Below, piece after piece: positions 22,813 to 36,000 of a stretch of 64,000 nt of DNA (its first letter is position 1; each line of letters starts with the position of its first letter). Origin of the DNA: Undaria pinnatifida (Eukaryota; Sar; Phaeophyceae; Laminariales; Alariaceae). The notes below the pieces were generated by a model. It saw only the letters and a program-made list of their open reading frames with translations, was not told where the DNA came from and made no database searches. A program made the translations under genes and the position numbers. The DNA lies in assembly GCA_012845835.1 (NCBI GenBank), contig JABAKD010000001.1:3475540-3539539 (forward strand), in the 5' to 3' direction.

Positions 22813-25213
22813 GTCAGTTTTGTTGGTCGGTTTTTCCCAAAGGGTTATCAATAGCACTTAATATACTACATACACTATATACTGTATACTAATATATATA
22901 CACTGGATCTACTGCTGAATGTACTACATACACTATATAATGTATACTATTATATATACACTGGATCTACTGCTGTGGCACGAGTCGAGTACGAATCGTA
23001 TAACAGCAGTACTATTAATGGACGCATTTCAAAGTCAGGATTCACCTACAATCTGGGTTTTGGGATTTTAATTGCCAACACCGAATTCGTCGATGAAGTG
23101 CCAAAATCGATAAATTGTGTCAAAGCCATTCATGGAAAAAAAAATGTCTGTGAAAAAGTCAATCCACGGGCAGGGTCCTTTGAGCCCTCTGCCCCCATCT
23201 GTGGCCGAGCTTACGCTTGCAAGCTTGCGACTGTATTGCTTCCGGCCAGATACGAGGCACGAGTAGCAGGACAGGGAAATCTCCTCGGGGACAGGGATGC
23301 TACCGGTCTAGAAACGTTTGGAGTCGCGTAATAATGCAGTTAGTTGCCTTGCAAAAAATGCACTTGAAAGCTCAGGAGGATATTGTTGTTGTTGTTGTTG
23401 TTGTTGTTGTTCTCACATTAACTCGCATAGTCAAGTCCGTGGTCACAGGACAGGCTCCAGTCACTCTGGAGCTGAAGAATACCCCAGGGAAAAACACACA
23501 CGCAACCCAAGGTGGTACACGCATATTATATCACAGCTGACGCAATTCATGCCTCCACCAGAAACATATAAAAGTGAAATCGGATGTATCCGATGCCGTA
23601 CGAAAAAGGTTGTGATCTGCCTGAACAAGCGATGCCGATCACACAGCCAGTACGAGTGAAAATGAAGGCGGAACCTGGCACAACCCAGAAGGAGGACGCT
23701 CTTCGATCGGGGACCCGGCCGTGCCTCGGTCGCCAAGCACGTGTTTTGCGTTGCTGCTTGCTGCTCTTTCCGCGAGTATTTTGATACAGCAGTGCATATA
23801 GTACTAGTGAGACCCGGGGTCACTCGCGGCGGCCGGCACCACCAGACCAGATCGAGCGTTGAGGCACAGCTCCATGGAGGCACTCTTGTCCTTTTTGGGT
23901 GTGCTCAGCGTATCTACTACTAGTGCTGTTTTGGTCTAGGTGAATGAGGGGAGGAGGACCGTGGACCCTGCTGACAGACCGCGCCGAGGCACAGCCGCGG
24001 GGTCAATCACAGCGCCTCCTCGAATGCCCGACCCGTTGCGCTGGGTGCCGGGCCGCCAACTCGATAAAGGTCGGTCATACTTACTTGGAGTATCCAGGGC
24101 GATGGGGGATGTGGCTCGATCAGAGAGAACGAACAACTCTAATTTGAATTTCCTTCGCGCATTTTCTACGTGATTTTTTTTGCCCTCACGTACAAATGTG
24201 TGTGAATGGCTCTTCCACAAAGATTCAACGAGCAGAAAAGCCATGATTTCCACAGCTGGGGGGGACTCGTTTCAAAGTCGTTAACGCATGTTTTTGTGGG
24301 ATATTTTTGTATGTGTCGTGAATGCTGACTTTGAAATGTGTGTATTATTATTAATACTACTTGTGTAGTTTCCAACAATGTACAAGCTGGGCCGGCCTAG
24401 AAACCCATAATCCGTCAGTCGGGCATATCTTTTGAACGACAGTGACCCACTGCAAACTGAGCATATCCTTGTAATCAGCTAGATGCGGTGGTCATTTTAA
24501 GCCCTCCAGCTTGAGAATCTGCGAAGTTGGCGCCGAAAAAAGTGTTCGCCACTCACGTTTCCTAGTTTGAGCTTTTTTTTTCATTGATTTGTTGTTTGTG
24601 TTACTTTTTCTAAAATTGCTCGAAATACAAAGTGGATGGAATTGGCTTAATTTTTCTGGGCATGTACATCTTGGGACGAGGAGTAGGGAGATATGCTTTT
24701 CATTTCATGGGTCATTTCCGTTCGAAAGATATGGAGGAATCCCTGAATTATATGTAAATTTGTATGCAGAAGCACTCCGGTGGAAACTTGACCATGCACC
24801 TCTCAATTTTTCAAGTTAGGACCTGAAACTTTGACACGTGATTTGGACCAAGCTCACCAAAACAGTACTTGGCGAGCTTAAAAAAAGAAAAAACTGCCGA
24901 CATACGGCCTGCTAAAAGTTTTCCATGGGCATGAAATGGACGAAAAGTCAACGGATTTTCATTTTGTTTTTTGAGCTCGCCAAGTAATGTCTCGGCGAGC
25001 CTGTTTTAAATTGCGTGTCAAAATTTCAGGTCCGAACTCGAAAAACTGAGCGGGGCACAGCGATATTGGTTTGTTTTGAGCGTCTTGGCCGGCCCAGCTT
25101 GTATTGTCGACAAATTTCAGTGAGTATCATACCCTTTGGTACCATGTTATATACATGGCTTACTTTTATTCATACTTTTACTGCTGCTGCTACTACTACT
25201 ACTGCTACTACTG

Positions 25214-25249
<36 letters not shown>

Positions 25250-25981
25250 TACTGCTACTACTATTGGTACTACTGCTGCTACTACTACTCATACTACTAC
25301 CTACTACTACTTCTACTACTACTATTACTACTACTACTACTACTACTACTTACTCCTCCTTCTGCAATTAATAGTGTACTGATAATATTTCTCACTGCTT
25401 ACATTACTGCAACTATTGCTACTCTACAACTATAAATATGATACTATTACACCACTCTCCAATTAATGCTACTGGCTGTTAATACCATTAATACTAATAA
25501 TACCGTATACCAGGTACGTCCACTAATACCGGTACTGATTAAGTTTCATGTATAAAACACAAAACACACTGGCGTTGCTGCGGTTCAGTAGTAGAGCAGT
25601 CCCGATATCATCGAGACCCCCCCCCCACCCCCCCTACCTACCGCCTCCAAATCACGTGCAACACCGGTGTTGATATTTAGTCGGACATGAGTTAGGAGCA
25701 TCGTTTCTCACTCTTGTAAAAATCAGTCTTAGATAAACAAAAGAACGATGGGCGGTCAAGTATCACACCATGCTACACGCCAAGGTACGCGCCAAGTTAA
25801 GCTTCAAGCGACACACCGAGTCACACAGCAAGCGGCTCACCAAGCCACGCGCCAAGCTCCAGCCGGCGAGCAAGCTGACCGTCTGTCGCCGTCGCGGTGA
25901 GATTGTACACAAAAGAAAAGCGCGACGATACTGCCCCTTTTTGTTTGCTTTTTGCGGTGCCCGTGCTTGTGCTTCTGCTCG

Positions 25982-26027
<46 letters not shown>

Positions 26028-26961
26028 GGCGTTTGCGTTTGTGCTCGTGCTCGTGCTGCTGCTTTGTATTTTTCTGGTGCTTGTGCTGGTGCTGGTTCTT
26101 GTGATGGCGCTGATGATGTTGCCGGTGCCTGCGTTTGCACTTGCAGTGCTTGTGCTAGTGCTTGTGCTAATGCCTGGCGCTGGTGCCGATTCTGGTGTTG
26201 ATTTTGGTGTTGATTTTGGTGCCGGTGTTGGGCTTGGTGTGGCGCTTGTGCTGGTATTTGTGCTGGCGCTGATTCTGATGTTGAGTTTGGGTGCTGGTGT
26301 TGATTTTGGTGCTGGCACTGGTGTAGATATTGATGGTGCTGGTGATGGGGTTAGTTCTGGTGCTGGTGCTGGTGCTAGTGTTGATGATGGTGCTGGTGCG
26401 CGTACGTAGTACTGGCTCGTGTGTTTGTATTGTTTTTCGTGTTACCGATGTCGATAGTAATAATCCATGCCCGGCACGGTACCTGGTACCTTGTACCTGG
26501 TACCAAAATTTTTACTACATTGCCTATGTATATAGTCTAGAGCAGTCCAGAGTGCTCTTGGTGCAGGTACCTCGAAGTGTATCTGATATACCGGTATGTT
26601 TCTGTGCACGGGCCCTCGGCTTGTTTCAAAGTTTCAAAATTACAAAAATCGCGATCGGCAGTGGCAGCACCAGCAGCACCAGCTGAGGCACCGTATACAG
26701 CACTGCTCTAAAGCGGTACGTACCACATTTCTACTGATATTTTTCTATGGGTGTGTTGCTATATATGCCGCACGACAGGAAGTCGCAGTTGCTGCTATCG
26801 TTTCTGCTACTGCTACTGCAATCGCTACTGATGCTTCTACTGCTACTGCTGTCGCTACGGCGACTGTTTCTGCTACTGCTTATGCTGCGTTCACCGCTGC
26901 CAACACTGCTGCCGCTGTCGCGAAGCTTATTTAGCAAGAGCAGGGCTGCTGCTGCTGCCGC

Positions 26962-27022
<61 letters not shown>

Positions 27023-30000
27023 GCCTCGGCCGTAAACGTGCCCGTGGAGTTTATCAGCAAGTTACGCTCGGAAAAACAACACGGTCTCAATGTGTGTTTT
27101 TTTTCATGTTTTTGCAAAAATCATGAATGCTTGGTCTTGTTTCGCCTTTATTGTAGTTTTGTGTACAACGAAGTACCACACACACCCTCTGCTTTTTTTT
27201 GTTTGTTTTTGTGGTTACTGTTGTTTTTTTTGTTCGTGTTGTGTTTTTACGAATGCCTTATAACCCCTTAACAACTGGAAACCCGTTTTTGGGGACAAAT
27301 TACTTTAAACTATTACGGGGGACCATAGTAAATAGGACCTACGGTACACACAAAAACCAATATATTTCCCTATTTTGACTAACAATATTTGGTCCTATTT
27401 ACTATGGTCCCCCGTAATAGTATAGGGAGGCGTTTGGGGTTCTGAAGGGGTTAATTGGTGGTTTTGTGTTTTCTACGGGGGCGACCGCAATTGTTTTTTC
27501 CGGACGAGCTCGACGAGCGCCTTGGCGGACTAACCCCCAACCTGTTCAACCAACATTTTATGGTCTAGACTTGGTCGTCTTCGCCTCGTATGATGCACGG
27601 TGTACGTCAACCATAGTGTCTGATACCAGGTACCAGATATGTGGTGAGGTCTCTTACTACTGCTGTGACGGGCGACCTCTCGAGCGACCGTTAGAGCGAC
27701 GTGACAAGCGCCCTTTGGCCTGTGTGACGTGCAAGCTCATCTACTATCATATATGGCTGTAAGTTGGCTGAACTCGCGGAGGCTGTATTTGACACTATTT
27801 TGAGCAACCTGGTTTCAGCTAATTGCCTTGATTCCGAGTCGTGGCAGCCCTGTCTTATAGATTGGTGACCGATGACCGGTGTACCCGACCAGTACGCTAA
27901 CTCGGACCCGAACCCTGCCCTTATGCTATGGGGTGGTGATCTGTGCTTGGATGCTGTCGCTTGTGACGGCCTTAGGTTGGTTCGGCAGGCGTGAATTTTC
28001 TATGCTTTGGCCGGCGTGGATGCTGTGCTTTGGGAAAAAAGACGCACCGCACCACCCGTACAATGGTTTTTCTTTTATATGTAGTCTTCTAAAAGTCACT
28101 ATTAATTGTTGTTGTTGTTCTCACATCAACTCGCATAATCAAGTCCGTGGTCACAGGACAGGCTCCAGTCACTGAGGAATACCATACCTTAGGGAAAAAC
28201 ACAAACAACCCAAGGTAGTACACGCATATATCACAGCTGACGCAACTTGATACTACATACGTACTGACTTCGCGGCTAGTTGTTATTTTGTTAGCAGACT
28301 AAAAACCAACTACCTTACGTAGTACACGCATATATCATAGCTGACGCAACTTAATACTATATACGTACTGACTTCGCGGCTAGTTGTTATTTTGTTAGCA
28401 GACTAAAAACCAACTACCTTACGTAGTACACGCATATATCATAGCTGACGCAACTTAATACTATATACGTACTGACTTCGCGGCTAGTTGTTATTTTGTT
28501 AGCAGACTAAAAACCAACTACCTTACGGAAATGTAAGGGCCGGTAGATATTGATATTGAAACCGCAACGGTACCGATATGTACTTGCAGGGTGTTAGTCT
28601 TTACCTTGTATGCCCTGTTGATCTGTGATCATGGAAAGCACGCGTCGAGTCACAAGCGCACCAGGCAGATGCAAAGACGCAGCTCCGCCAATTTCCGCGC
28701 GCAACGAAATGTAGTACCTAGCCATCTACGTCTCGTCGGCGGCTTATAACCCATTTCGATGCGAGTCAGGGGAAGATAGCTGGAGATTTCTCGCGATAAA
28801 AATGAAGGCGCATACCGTAGTGGGGAGGGGGGAGAAGGACCTGCTTTGTTGCCCAGGATCTGAGTTAGGTCTAGGGAGGGAGAAAGATGAAGAAAAACTG
28901 CGAAGATAAAAAAAGGGATGAGCGAAAAAAAACCCGAGGAAAGTCGACGAGCGTTGGGAATGCTGAACCTTCTGCGCCCTAAGAGTCAAGGCGTGTGCCG
29001 GGGGGGGGGGCGGGAGAAGGGGCGAAACCTGTGACCACGGCTTGTCCAGAAGCTGAACTTGCAAAGTAAAAATTGAGATTGTTAAGGCCCTGCCTATTAC
29101 CGAGCCGGGGCTGCATCGACGTCGTCGGTGTTGTCGTCCAAACCTTTTTCCTTCCCCCCAAAAGATCGCGCTGTCGGCAAAGAAGAAGGATTATGGGGTT
29201 TTAAGAAGATGTCGGCTGCGTATAATTCGACACCGTGTCGCAATTTATGATGTTATGGGCGACACCGGTGTCGTATTTTTTTTCATCTACGGCACAGGTG
29301 TCGTTGTTTCTTGTGTAACGGCACGGTGTCGTTTGTTCAGTGCACCGGTATCGTAATGATCGTGCACTACCAACGATGCCTTCAGTTATTACCAGGTATA
29401 CTTCGTACATAAAACCGATATTTTTTCTTGTATACGTACGACAACGGCGTCGTGCCTTCTTAGTTCGGTACCTTTTTTTTTTTTTTTTTTTTTTATCCTC
29501 CGGCGGATGGGGAAAAATAAAGCTTTAGCTCACCACACTTCGGTCCCGATGTATTATTTCCTAGTGTCCGACACCAATGTCGTCTTTCCTAGTGTCCAAC
29601 ACCAGTGTCGCAATTTCTTACATGCGTCAGCGGTGTAGTTAGGCCGTATATACCGTAACTGACACAAGATATCCCCCGTACACAAGAAATCACACCCCCT
29701 ACAGGATACGACACCCCGGTGATAATTTTGGGCGTTTCTTTCAAACCATCGATTTATCACCCGGGGTACATAAGATAACACACCCCGGTGATATCGTAGT
29801 GTAGATTTGTGGTTTGTGGCTTCGATTTTTGGTCGTGGTGTCTCTGCGTAACTCTTTTTTGGTCGTACCGATAGCGAGGTAGGTAGCAGCAGCCCACTTT
29901 TGTGTGGGGGCAGGACGGATGGCGCAGCCACCGCCTCGTATCATATCGGGCGAGGTACCTTCGATTTAGGTTTATATATATTTATGCTCCAATCCAAGCC

Positions 30001-33000
30001 CGTATTCTGTTTGAAACTTTCTTCAGCGTTGAGGGGGTTGAGTCATCGCCGAGGTCATGTGCTAAGGAGTTTCGTCACCTAGGTTGGGCCCCTTTGTTTT
30101 ACCACAACCCCGTTTCACAGGTAGATACCTACAGCAGAAGTGCGGGGCAGCTGCAAGTGTTCGTGCAAGCATACCACACCCCTTCAAGTGTGCGGCAGCA
30201 GCGGTTCAACTGTTATCACACCCGCTTTTATCACACCCCCAAACACACCCTGTGGGTGTTCGGACGTGCTATCGCACCCCCTTTTTATCGCCCCCCCTCA
30301 TTTATCACATCCCCAAACACACCTTGTGGGTGTTCGGACGTCCTATCACACCCCCTGGTTTATCGCACCCCCCTTGGGCCCCCTACGAGCTGCACTTTAT
30401 CACCCGGGGTACACAAGATATCACCCCCCCCACAGGATACCACACCCGGTGATGATATTTTTAAATCCCAAAATTTTGTCACCGGGGTGTGTTATCTTGT
30501 GTCAGTTACGGTAGTCTACGATGCCAGTGCCATAATTTATTATTATAAAAAATGAAAATACACTCCAGCTGTGAGATCGAAGGTTTCGTCGAAACTCATC
30601 TTTGCAAGCTGCGTGTGATACTCCGATCGCGCTTATGACGAGTTGTGTGTCCTCATTGAGGATATAGGTCGGCGACTCCCCTTACAACTACAGTGTAGCA
30701 ATCAGGGTCAACAGGGTGATGTTAGTCAGTCTATGCGCGGAAACTATAAAACCCGTTTCTGAGGGGGACAAAATCTGACAGGTATGTACGATACCGGTGT
30801 CATACTTCCAGACCCGCTCACTGGTCAGAACAAGCCTCGCGCGTTAAGGTGACCCGACCCGACCTGACCCGACCCGACCCGACCTGACCCGACCCGACCG
30901 GACCGGACCGGACCGGACCACAAAAAATTACATGCAAACCTAGGTATATTCTTGTATATAAGCGTATGACACTTACTTGAATATACTATATACAACTAAT
31001 AGTAGTATACCGATATACCTAGTATCAGGTCTACTATATACAATTAATAGTAGTATACCGATATACCTAGTATCAGGTCCCAACCCGATCAGAAGCCTAA
31101 GCCCTAACCAAGCCCGAAAATCATACGCGGTGGGATCAGGGTGTGTACATAGCATACAATGTCAACACAATGTTTTGGGTGGGGATGCATTCTTATATGC
31201 GCCGCTAGGGGTGTACATAAATTTTGTGGACCGGACCCGGCCCGACCGGACCCAACCCGACCGGACCCGACCCAACCGGCGAATTGCTTGAGGTGTCGAC
31301 ATCTGACCAGACCCGACCCGTGAGATTTCCCTGACCCCGACCCAACCCGACCCGACGCGTGTTCGCGGCGCACACATCGGATAGGCAGAGGACCACCAGG
31401 GGTGGGTGTGTTGGCACGGTCTACGGCTATATCGACGAAGCTATCGTGAAGGGGCCAGTATTCCCCGAGTAGATCTATGCTTGTCTGCTATTTACCGTGT
31501 AACCCCAACCATTACCCCCCCTGACAAGTACTCGCAACAATCGGCCCGCGATGATGGCCCCAACCATTGGCCCCTTACATACAGCAGTTGGCCCCGAGAA
31601 TTTTCCAATACAGAGTAGGGGTTTCCCAATTTAAGGCGTTCTGAGTAAGACGGTATCCCGATATGCGGCGGTCGCAATCGCTTGGCGCGGCTGCAGAATT
31701 GCGCTCACAACCTGGAACGAACAAGGCGGCTTGCCCCCTATAAGGCGGCCGTGTTGCTCTGGCACTCCACTGCCTTGCTGGGGGAGGGGCTACTGTGAGA
31801 TAATCGCACCGAGAGTTGCCCCGCGAAGTGCGCCTGAGAGTCACTCGCCGAGAATTAAAGATGCCTCTCCGTCTATAGGAGACCGGTCATTTTTCGGCGT
31901 GTGAAGGTCTCTTTCGGCCTTAGTCTTAAACCCTTTTACAACTGCAAATCCTTTGTGGGGATAATTTTCACTTGAAGTTAGTATAAGGAGGCATATTGGG
32001 GGGCTCTAAAGGGGTTATTTTATATAGAACCCATCTCCAACTCCTACAATGGTGCCACTACTGTGGTCGTAACTCTTGAGTATTTTTGCCCCCCAAGTCG
32101 CGACTGCGGTGCTGAAAAGGCAAATACAACCCATTTCCAACTCCTAAAATGATGCTACAGTAGTCTTAACTCTTGAGTGCTTTTTCGTCCCCTTGTCGGG
32201 GCTGTGGTGCTGAAAGGGTTACTACCGCGTGCTGACACATGCTTCGGTATGTTGATGTGCACCTTTTTTTTGCTGAGGCTCTATAACTCTCTTGAGGCAA
32301 AGACCGGTTTGGAGTAAACTGAAAGTGAAAGCCGGTGGACGATCCTATGGCCCAGGTTTACCAACTATTAAAATAAAGTAATACCGTACGAGCTGCAAAA
32401 AAACGAGAAGGACCTTTCGACGGTTTTGGTCCATCGTGTAGCGCGCGTGTACATGTTGATGTTTTTTTGTTCTTGTTGTTGTTGTCAGGAAACGGCGGGT
32501 GTCGTATCCCTCTGGCGCTTGCAGCATCTCCGCATTGCTGTTAATAACGCCAGCGCTCTTACCACTAACACCAACGCTAACGCTAACGCTGACACTAACA
32601 CCGATACTAACCCTGCCTCATCGTTAGGACTAGTCATACCACTAACACCACTACTACTAACACCGACATCTAACCCTAACCCTAACCAACACCAACACTA
32701 ACCCTAACCCTAACCCCACCCCTAACAGCAACATCATGCACACCACTACCAACACTAACCCTGACACTAACGGCATCCCTACCACTAACACCACTAACGC
32801 TAACATCATCCTTACCAGTAACACCAACGCCAGGTCCACCACTGACACCAACACTAACCCTAACCCTAACCCTAACCCATAACAGCAACATCATGCTTAC
32901 CGCTAACGCCAACACTAACCCTGACACTAACACTATTCCTACCACTAACACCACTTACACCAACAACATCCTTACCGCTAACACCAACACAATGCCTACT

Positions 33001-36000
33001 ACTGACACCAACACTAGCCCTACCACCACCTCTAACCCTCCCCTTGTCAGCAACGCCAAACCTACCGCTAACACCAACACTAACCCTACCCCTAACAGCA
33101 ACACCAAACCTACCGCTAACACCAACACTAACCGTGACACTAACGCCATTCCCACCACAAACACCACTAACGCCAACACCATCCTTACCAGTATCACCAA
33201 AACAAATCCTACCACTGACACCAACACTAACCCATAACCCTAACCCTAACCCTAACCCCTGATAGTAATGCCAAACCTACCACTAACACCACTCCCACTA
33301 TCCCTACCCCTAGCAGCTACACCAAACCTGCCACTTACACCAACACTAACCCTGACACGCCATTCCTACCACTTACACCACTAACATCAACACCATCCTC
33401 ACCAATAACACCAAACAAAGCGTAACACTGAGACCAACACTAACCCTGACACTACCACTACCACTAGCCCTAACCGTAATAGCAACACCAAACTTACCAC
33501 TAACACCAACACAAACCCTGACACTAACACTACCACTAGCCCTACCCCTAACAGCAACACCAAACCTATGCTACCACCAACGCTAACCCTGACACTGAAC
33601 ACCATTCCTGACACTATCACCACTAACACCAACACCACCCTTACCAGTAACACCAACACAAAGCCTACACTGACACCAACACTGCCCCTACCACTAACCC
33701 TAGCCCTAACCTAACCCGACCTCTGACCCTAGCACCAACACTAACCCTACGACTAACGCCAACACCAACCTTACAAGTATCCCCAACTCTACCCCTGACC
33801 CGGACTCTTGAGCACATCGTGTTCTTGTTCTTGTCAGGAGACGGCGGCCGTCGTTTCCCTAACGCTATTAATAGCGCTTTTTACTAAATTATGAAATCAT
33901 TTTAAACACGTCAGTTGTGAGGTCGATGGATTGTAGGGTCGATGCTCATCTTTGCAAGCTGCGTGATCCAACGGCCGCTCGTGCTTACAGGTGTAATACT
34001 CTCTAGATACGTTTGTGGCTTCCATGAATAATGCCAGGGTGAATCTGACCCTAGCCCAACGAAAAAAAATCTAATTATTACAACAACACGTACCCTACCG
34101 CTAACACCAGCACTAACCCTACCTTGGTTGGTGGCGTGCTACGATAGAGGAAGAGCACTTTTTGGCTGAAACAGTTATAGAATTACCACGCTCCTTAACC
34201 CACAAATCGTCGATTTTTTTTTTTCTTTTTTTTTCCATGCCTGGTATGTTTTGTTATTCACGTAGGTCATGGGGTTGTCCATCGAGGAGCACTTACAATA
34301 TTCTCCGAATCAGTTTTTTTGTTGGTGGGATACAGAGTTCCTCTCGCGAGGAGCGTCAGCGAAGAAAAACGAAGCGCCTCTGCCATGTAGCCGGTGTCGT
34401 TGTCCCTTGCCACTAGTACGAACACTAACCCTAACATCGAGGCTACGGATGGGGAGTACCCCCCGTTTTCACTACCTGGTCTGAGCTATCGTATCATACC
34501 ATACCTACCACTGACGCCAACGCTGACCCTACCATTAACCCTAGCCCTAACCTAACCCTACCTCTGACGCTAGCACCAACACTAACCCTACGACCAACGC
34601 CAACACCAACCTTATCACTATCCCCAACTCAACCCCTAACCCGGACTCTTGAGCATATCGTGTTTTTTTTTTCTTGTCAGGAGACGGCGGCCATACCATA
34701 CCATACTCGCGCGAGTGACTCTGTCCCTCGCCGACAACAACACGCTTGGCACTTTTTTTGGTGCAGCGTACGCTACCCATCCGTTTCTCTTCGTATTAAT
34801 ATCGAGAAGGTTATACAGCACGAAAGGAAGACCGTAACCGCGAGGGACAGGGGGGGGGGTCACTCGCGCGAGTGACACCGAGCCACCTGAAAAAAACGTG
34901 CCCAAAGCAACACAACGCCCCCCCCCCCCCGCTACCGTACTACTAACCCTAATGCCAGTAGTACCAACACCAGCCCTACCTTATATGGAGTAAAACACAA
35001 CGCCACTATGATAGCACTAACCCTACTACTGGTCCTTCTAACCCTAACCCTATCGTGTGTGCGTATCGTACTTCGTATGTGTGTGTTTTTTTTGCCTTTT
35101 TTTGCGTTTTTTTGTGCCGTTTTTTTTTTCAGGAAACGGCGGCTGTCGGTAACGGCTGGCCAAGTGGCGCCAAAGGTAGCAGCCCCGGACACTGCCCGCC
35201 ATTCCTCCGTCGTGATGTACAGGAGCGAGGAGATAGGGACGGCGCCGGACGTGCTTCCTCTGCCTTTCCCGGATGCGAAGGTTTGGGTTTCAAAGGTTGC
35301 GGCGGGGTTCGATGCGGGGAGGCGTGCTGCGGTAGAGGTAGTAGCAGTTTTCGCTTGAAATGGTTTCTGAATGACGGGGCTCCTTAACCCAAAATCGTCA
35401 GGAAAAAATAAATAATGGGCAATTTTTTTTTTGTCTGATTATCGTTGTTGTACATACACCTAGGCCATGGGATGTTTCATTCGGTAGTAGCAGTTTTATT
35501 CGTCTCCAAATTATGTTTTTTGGGATGGACATGTCTTGAGCTCCGAGAGTGAGGGGCCTCAGAAAAATGTGGTGTGCACATCGATCGTAGTACGCGTTCG
35601 GGGAGGGTTATGGGTAGGTTCGGCTTAGGTTATGATTGCCACGGGAACCGAAGGATACGCCAGCTAGCGCTGGATCGCGAAAGCGATTGGGTTAAATTGA
35701 CGTATGTACGACACGTTTAAAAATTTCGTTGAAGTGCGGTGAGCTTCCTCATTTTTTTACGTGCGCCGGAGGATGAAACGAAAAATAAAAGCTTGGATGG
35801 GGTTTCAAGATTACGGTTAGGTTGAGGTCCATGGGTCTGGATTGGGTCTGGGTTTTAGGGTAAGGCCTGGGCTTGATAGTTCACAACGATGGACACTTCT
35901 TGTGTACGAGGTGTAAAATACAGTTGAGCATCAGGGATGCCCATTTCTGACTGTGCTGGCCTGTGTGTTGGTACTCGCACGGTTGCCCCCGTCGCCTCTC

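Noticed and set aside
23584-23660. CIRC-x6-C-x4-C pattern as a transposase zinc finger
   Set aside because: Only ~25 codons in a frame that runs out of a SINE-C copy; no DDE domain or partner sequence nearby.
25770-26410. Long Leu/Val- or Ala-rich frames near the CTG and GTGCTG repeats
   Set aside because: Open in several frames on both strands because of the repeat; no motif and no splice logic.
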